Source: Antennarius striatus
Lineage: Eukaryota > Chordata > Actinopteri > Lophiiformes > Antennariidae
DNA length: 64,000 nucleotides
Direction: 5' to 3'
NCBI RefSeq assembly: GCF_040054535.1
Contig: NC_090784.1
Coordinates: 13,017,001-13,081,000, forward strand
Made by a program: the position numbers and the translations under genes. Shown piece by piece: positions 59,601 to 64,000 of this stretch. The first letter of the stretch is position 1. Every line of letters begins with the position of its first letter. The notes beneath the pieces are model-generated. The model saw nothing but the letters and a program-made list of their open reading frames with translations. It was not told where the DNA came from and did no database searches.

Positions 59601-62600
59601 TCAAAGTCACAAGATGTTAGAACGACAACATTCCAAAAGCATCAACGCTAAATAAAACACATCCCAGCAAGTTGAATTCAGGAGAAAAAACAAATCAAAT
59701 TAATATCAAGTCTTGGAATCAACATATGACTTTTAAGCCAGTTCACTACTTGGATCCTGCCAGGCGATATGGATTTCATGAACAATACGGAAAACAGTGA
59801 ACTTCAAGGGTAGTTTGGATTTCTTGTGGTGAACTTTAAGAAGTTACTCTGGTATCACATGACCTGCTGGACTGATTTTAATCACAATGACATGCGTGCT
59901 AGCAACAACATCACTGGATATGGCTGCATGTTATTGATGATGGGACTGTGTTCAAACTAGAGAAGAGTGTAAACAGTGATGATTTAAATAGACAAATAGA
60001 TAGCCATGTAATAATACGAAATTCAGTTTTTATCTTGTCATTTAAGGCCAGTAGAATACAGTTAGAGATTTGATTGTTCAAAGTACAAAATACTGTACAA
60101 TTTGGTTCTGAATCACCAGTTCAAGTTTCTCCGAGTTTATGGTCTTTTATTGTTTCATATAAAACAGATGGTATTGTGTTGATTTGCACAGAAGGAAGAA
60201 TGAGACGGCTTGTAGATAACACGTATCAAGTGTCTACAGAAGCTTCCTATTTCCATCTTTGGCATAACATGGCACTGCAGAAACAATCTAAATGTCTCTT
60301 TCCTGCATTTCTTTCTCTTTGTATATCTTAAGATGCTATATTATCAAGACAAATCTCTCCATGACTTAAATATAATACAGAAACCATTTAACTGAAGTTA
60401 AGATAGAACAATTTGTGATCATTTTTATTTTCAGTGCTATCTCAGGGTTAAAAAACAACATCATAGCAAATTCAGGAGGGGTTGAACCTTTAGTTCAAGC
60501 TCACATGGGAGCACTTTTACTCTATCCTGTATATCTTTCAATAATTAATTTTTCTCCACTCTTGCCCACCTCACCTTTCACTGATGTCTTCAACACGTTG
60601 GTCACTGAAGGGCAGGAAGCTGCTCGCATAACTTTGAGGCCTGCCTGGAGATGCAGGGGCAGAAGTATCGCCTTTATTGTTCTGAAGTGAATGTCTCCGA
60701 CTGCGTCTTCTCTCCAAACCACGTCTTTCATTGGTGCCACCGACACTGGCCCGTCGGCGGTCCTTGCGGGCACTGGGTGGTAACTGGGTTTCGTTGTCAC
60801 CGTCCTCATGGCGGAGAGTCATCTGAATCAAAGGCATCACAGATAATTTACCGTAAGTAAATACACTGTGCATACAGCTTACAGGTGTGTGAGCAGTCAT
60901 GTAACCTATGACCTATAATGAGTCACACATGTCCATTTAGACAACATTAAAGCTTGGTGTTTATATGATAATGTGGACCCAGCAGGCTCTCTGACCTCAT
61001 AGATGTTGAACTGCTCCACAAGGTCGAGGTCAGTGCCTTTCCTGCTCAGGAGTCTCTGGGCTATGGCTTCGATACCCTGCTCTTCCAGACAGTCCACCAT
61101 GTCATAGTATGAGTCCTGGTCTGTGAGGACCGCCAGAGTCTGAAACACAAACACATTCCATAATCAACAGAGAGAGAACTCTGTCTCTGCAATGTTAAAA
61201 GTAATACAAGCTAGTTCAATAAAGGAGTTTAATGTTACTTCTGAAGCACTTCTGTCTGAACCTTGTATTGAAATGGAATGTGTAACCAGATATGATATCT
61301 AAATAAACTTCAATCAGTACTGCTTTATATACTTGTATTACTTGTGGTTTGACTTTGGTGTACATGTAAAGAGATAAAATGTCTCCACTATAAAAAAATA
61401 CGACATTATAATATTTCTGCTGTAAACCACCACAGCAACTCTTTTGCTTATTGATGTGGAGCAAAAGGAGTGATAACAGGTCAGATCATACTTAAAAAAA
61501 CTTGACAGTTCCAGAATTCATAGAATTCCCTTCTGGCTGAAGTGTCCTCACAGATACGATCACATTCTTGGAAACAATAGTGGTGTACTGTGAGAATTCA
61601 CACCTCATGTCAAAATATTTTTCTTTCTTCTTCTACAAGATAAGTAACCCAGGTGCATGTTAATACAAAATGTGAAAGATGCTTTAAAGATACAGAAAGA
61701 AGAAAATACAGACTGTTCACTGACCTTATTGATGAGTGTCATTGCATACACTAGCAGCTCCGTATCTACTCCATCCTTCTCATCCAAGATCTCCATGATG
61801 TTTGACCAAGGTCTTGTGCCTACAGCATCAAATGGCATACAACACATTGCATATCACAAGACAGACTGCAAACAAACACAACTACCTGTAATTTTGCAAA
61901 GACTACCTAATAATTCATCGGATTGTTTTACAAAAAAAAAAAATCTATAGTATATAAAACCTGTCACATCCTTGCAGCTTTTCAGTTTGTACGGATCAAA
62001 ACAATAACTGCTTTGTCGTCTCACGACACCAGCAAGTCAAGAGCTGTCAAACATCAGACTTCCTAAAAGAGCAAGCAGTGATAAGACTTCTGCTCTCGCT
62101 CCAGTGACAGAAAGGCAGCCCTGTGTCTGAGCCTCAAGGGTCAAATCCATCTTTTTCTCCTCAGGACACTGGATGAAGATATACAACAGTAGATATGGCA
62201 ACATCAGACAGGGCTGATACAGAGTGACACCAGATTCCTGCTAGTTGATGATCAATGCCCTGTTGGAACATCACAAAATAAGATGAACCCCTATAGCAGT
62301 GGATAATGTAACCCCTCTGCCTCATTCAATGCTTGCTCTGACAGTGTACCAGTTTACTCATGTTCACTACTACTCAGGTAGGGTCCTCTGGGCTCTCACC
62401 TATTTTGGCATCCACCACATTCACAGCCTTTATGAGCAGGGCAGCATTAGACTCCGTATACTCCACAAACACCAGCAGCAGCTTTAGGGCTGTCTTCACC
62501 ACCAGACGGAACTGCACGAGGAGAAAATATGGTTCAGACACCGACAAAAGTGACATGGTTGTACTTCCAATGATTGGATCACACAGGAAAACATTTTTAA

Positions 62601-63205
62601 TGTTTTTCCTGTGTGATCTGCCTTGACACTGTGACAAGTGCGTTGTGTGCATGTGCAGTTCTGAGAAACATAATGTTCTGTACTCAAACAGTATCAGTGT
62701 TCCTTTAATTTATAGTTAAAAAAAAAAAAATCACCAACATGCCATTGGTGATAAAACCATTCATTTAACACTCCGTATCAACATTACGACCGGACAAGCA
62801 GCAGTCCAGGCCTCAGTGACTACCCAAAATGGAAATGTACCATAAAGAGTTGGAATTGGAAATGTAGTTTTGATTAAAATAAAATTTATATAGAATAACG
62901 AGAAATATGTATTTAAAAAGGTGATATGAAAATAGAGCGAGCTGATAGTCAACAGTTCTTCATTAATTGTACATGACAGCATCTGGCCACTAGAGGGCTG
63001 AGGAGGTCTGTGAGATTAGATGTACAAGACGATGTGATTGAGCTGTGTTAGAGCACAGATGGGGATGTTGAGTTCATGTGATGATTAATGTGGTTTCTTT
63101 TAACTTTTACCTTGGATCCAACCAGGGTGTAAAGCCACTGGACGGTTTCATTGTGAGATATGAGGCCGTTCATCCCATCCACATACAGCATTATTTGACC
63201 GAGAG
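44604..63205 (-). CDS. fhod3: FHOD3-type formin (5' end outside window)
   Basis: Actin-assembly formin of the FHOD group; FHOD3 organises sarcomeric actin in muscle. Minus-strand exons run from 63111-63205 (GBD/FH3: [19 protein letters not shown]) through 62400-62511, 61725-61819, 60996-61139, 60575-60822, 59285-59404 (acidic), 57219-57329 and 56909-57043 ([16 protein letters not shown]) to 56459-56509 and 55502-55686. Then 54388-54897 plus 53378-54297 hold acidic linker, FH1 proline runs and the FH2 start ([16 protein letters not shown]). FH2 continues in 52511-52669, 51680-51862, 50868-50987, 49974-50135, 49653-49843 and 49256-49448 ([20 protein letters not shown]). The tail is 47318-47504 ([14 protein letters not shown]), 44806-44967 (DEIMERIV, the autoinhibitory DAD) and 44604-44686. 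The end [19 protein letters not shown] matches FHOD3 better than FHOD1. Which fish paralogue (a or b) is not decidable here. Confidence 0.93.
45253..45525 (+). mobile_element. tRNA-like SINE in formin intron
   Basis: Begins aggcggcatggtgacgctgc, has box-B-like agttcaagtcc and the shared body (tgcgtgggttctcttcgg, cttcctccaacctccaaaaa) and ends in aatgaatgaatg. Diverged copy of the element at 34976-35315, in the opposite orientation. Confidence 0.7.
45763..47243 (-). mobile_element. Tc1/mariner transposon with broken transposase
   Basis: Terminal inverted repeats ctacccctagcaa at 45763 and ttgctaggggtag ending 47243 are exact and flanked by TA, the Tc1 target duplication; the total is 1481 bp. 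The minus strand encodes Tc1 transposase pieces. 46708-47061 has the paired HTH region ([27 protein letters not shown]). 46036-46293 has the C-terminal catalytic part ([17 protein letters not shown]). The frames between are interrupted by stops and shifts, so the copy is dead. It lies in a formin intron between the DAD exon and the exon at 47318. A tgtagaggctgttata word occurs on both sides of the element (about 45735 and 47287). Confidence 0.9.
48403..48480 (+). repeat. Possible hAT-type repeat fragment
   Basis: cagtgatgggtaaactttt followed by ggctagtgggctgtg is reminiscent of hAT termini (CAGGGGTGGGCAAACT..). No opposite terminus or 8-bp duplication was found, so this is tentative. Confidence 0.25.
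51478..51536. repeat. (TCTG/TGCC)n tetranucleotide repeat
   Basis: Runs of tctg and cctg units (gtctgtctgtctgcctgcct) in a formin intron between FH2 exons. Confidence 0.85.
54298..54387 (-). other. fhod3: 90-nt in-frame intron, possible retained coding segment
   Basis: In the large exon before FH1, GCCG|GTATGATT and TCTGCACATCAACAG|GCC mark a 90-nt intron. It has a multiple-of-three length and no stop, so the protein reads through it as [17 protein letters not shown].. The spliced product [18 protein letters not shown] resembles known FHOD proteins better, so I treat it as an intron by default. Confidence 0.6.
56019..56056. repeat. Perfect 16-bp inverted repeat
   Basis: gtaattacagctccat at 56019-56034 and its exact reverse complement at 56041-56056, separated by gtaaac. 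It lies in a formin intron; possible foldback remnant. Confidence 0.8.
57875..57937 (-). other. fhod3: Candidate 63-nt cassette exon of the formin
   Basis: A strong acceptor (CTCCCCTCTTCAG) and a good donor (CAGTAAG|GTAAGG) enclose an open 63-nt stretch, [20 protein letters not shown]. Both ends are phase 2, so it joins the exon at 59285-59404 to the exon at 57219-57329 in frame or can be skipped cleanly. I do not recall this segment from mammalian FHOD3. Confidence 0.55.
58203..58242. repeat. 17-bp inverted repeat
   Basis: ggattggagttccacgg and ccgtggaaatccaatcc are inverted copies with one mismatch, separated by 6 bases. Formin intron. Confidence 0.75.
58905..59152 (-). other. fhod3: Candidate alternative exon of the formin
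   Basis: A good acceptor (TTGTCATCCTAG) starts a long open, Pro/Ser-rich stretch ([38 protein letters not shown]) in the phase-2 register of its neighbours. The right-hand end is unclear. A weak phase-2 donor (TTG|GTCAGC) near 58905 is possible; otherwise the frame runs to a stop near 58858, which would give a truncated isoform. Confidence 0.35.
62577..62618. repeat. About 20-bp inverted repeat
   Basis: gatcacacaggaaaacatt and aatgtttttcctgtgtgatc pair with a single-base bulge and almost no loop. Formin intron. Confidence 0.75.
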
Positions 63206-64000
63206 CTGGAATGAATAGGGGGAGAGGGAGATGGCGACAGAAAGAGATGATGCATGGTTAATTATATAGCGTTTCACTTTAGCTTTTTATCATTCTCACA
63301 AAAAATATTGGCTTTCAAGTTCTAGCTCTATTATCTTTGTTTTTAGTTACATGTGAAGAATGTGTGTAAATAATGATGTCATATGAACAGAAAATTGAAA
63401 AATAGAGATACTAAAGATCAGCCAGGGCAAACTCCCAGTTTATCCTGACATGCTGACTTCAGCCACGAATGTTTAAATCCTCATCACATGTACATCTCTC
63501 TCTGTTATAAGCAAGTAATAGGACATATGCAGGTATGAATAAGCACTTGTACAGATTGGAATCCAAATATGTTGTATGAGAGGAGACTTAATGACATTCC
63601 TCTGGCTACCATGATTACATCTGCAGACAAACTGGAGCTGCTGTGTGACTGAATGTTTCCAGTCATCAATCAATCAACAAGTAGACAGAGACCTATAAAG
63701 AAAAATGAAGCTCATCCACTCATAGCAGCGGACACAGCTAGATGAAGACTATTTGAACATGCCTCTGTGGATGCTGACAAAACTTCCGTCTGTAACACGA
63801 TACATAAATAACATAATGAGAGCCACACGGTCTTGGTGGGGGTGGGTTGAGGGGGCAGTTCATACAGGGTTGCAGGGAGGAAAAAAACATGTATATTTAA
63901 AATGCGATGTTTTGGAAGACCTTTCTCCTTTTCTCCTGTCCTCCATGAGGTAAATCACCAGGTGTCTCCAACTGCCAGAAATCTAGGGAGAACTAACAAA
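63206..64000. other. Right edge: intron of the formin
   Basis: No further formin exon was recognised to the right of 63205. The frames present are short and match nothing known. The GBD start and the 5' end of the gene must lie beyond the window. Confidence 0.6.

Overview
The window reads as nuclear DNA of a ray-finned (teleost) fish. The genes are split by many short introns with GT/AG borders. The proteins are vertebrate-specific (complement C4, a tenascin-X type protein, RXR-beta, a FHOD3-type formin). Introns and spacers hold fish-type repeats: a Tc1 transposon, tRNA-like SINEs, a non-LTR retrotransposon tail, MITEs and long CA/TG/TA microsatellites. There is no bacterial, organellar or intact viral gene and no CRISPR array.

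Layout. (1) About 84-6082, minus strand: a compact tenascin-X-like gene whose last exon lies left of the window. It encodes a signal peptide, T/P/K-rich repeats, the tenascin trimerisation coiled coil, one EGF module, four FN3 domains and a fibrinogen-like domain. A probable 5' untranslated exon lies near 7.3-7.4 kb. (2) 11007-25279, minus strand: complement C4 with anaphylatoxin, thioester and C345C domains and the C4-specific sulfotyrosine/furin segment. The thioester-domain part carries two anomalies as assembled. (3) 25.3-29.7 kb: no gene found; a near-perfect 230-bp direct repeat, a large microsatellite and a DR1 nuclear-receptor half-site pair. (4) 29715-31742, minus strand: a secreted C-type lectin with three CTLDs and a Thr/Ser-rich linker. 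(5) 34608-40133, plus strand: retinoid X receptor beta with a duplicated 14-codon mini-exon in the ligand-binding domain. (6) 44604-63205, minus strand: a FHOD3-type formin, converging on rxrb and running off the right edge at its 5' end.

How it fits together. C4, TNXB and RXRB all lie in or beside the human MHC (class III and extended class II), so this is probably a retained fragment of MHC-linked synteny. Here C4 and the tenascin point the same way with no CYP21 gene between them, unlike the human RCCX module. A lectin next to C4 places two soluble innate-immunity genes side by side; whether they act together cannot be told from sequence.

No wholly new biological system was recognised. 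The best leads are the lesions in the C4 thioester domain, a GCLEQT thioester motif, the one-EGF/four-FN3 tenascin, short in-frame introns in the formin that could be retained as coding, and the duplicated rxrb exon. Exon borders were read by eye and some may be off by a few bases.
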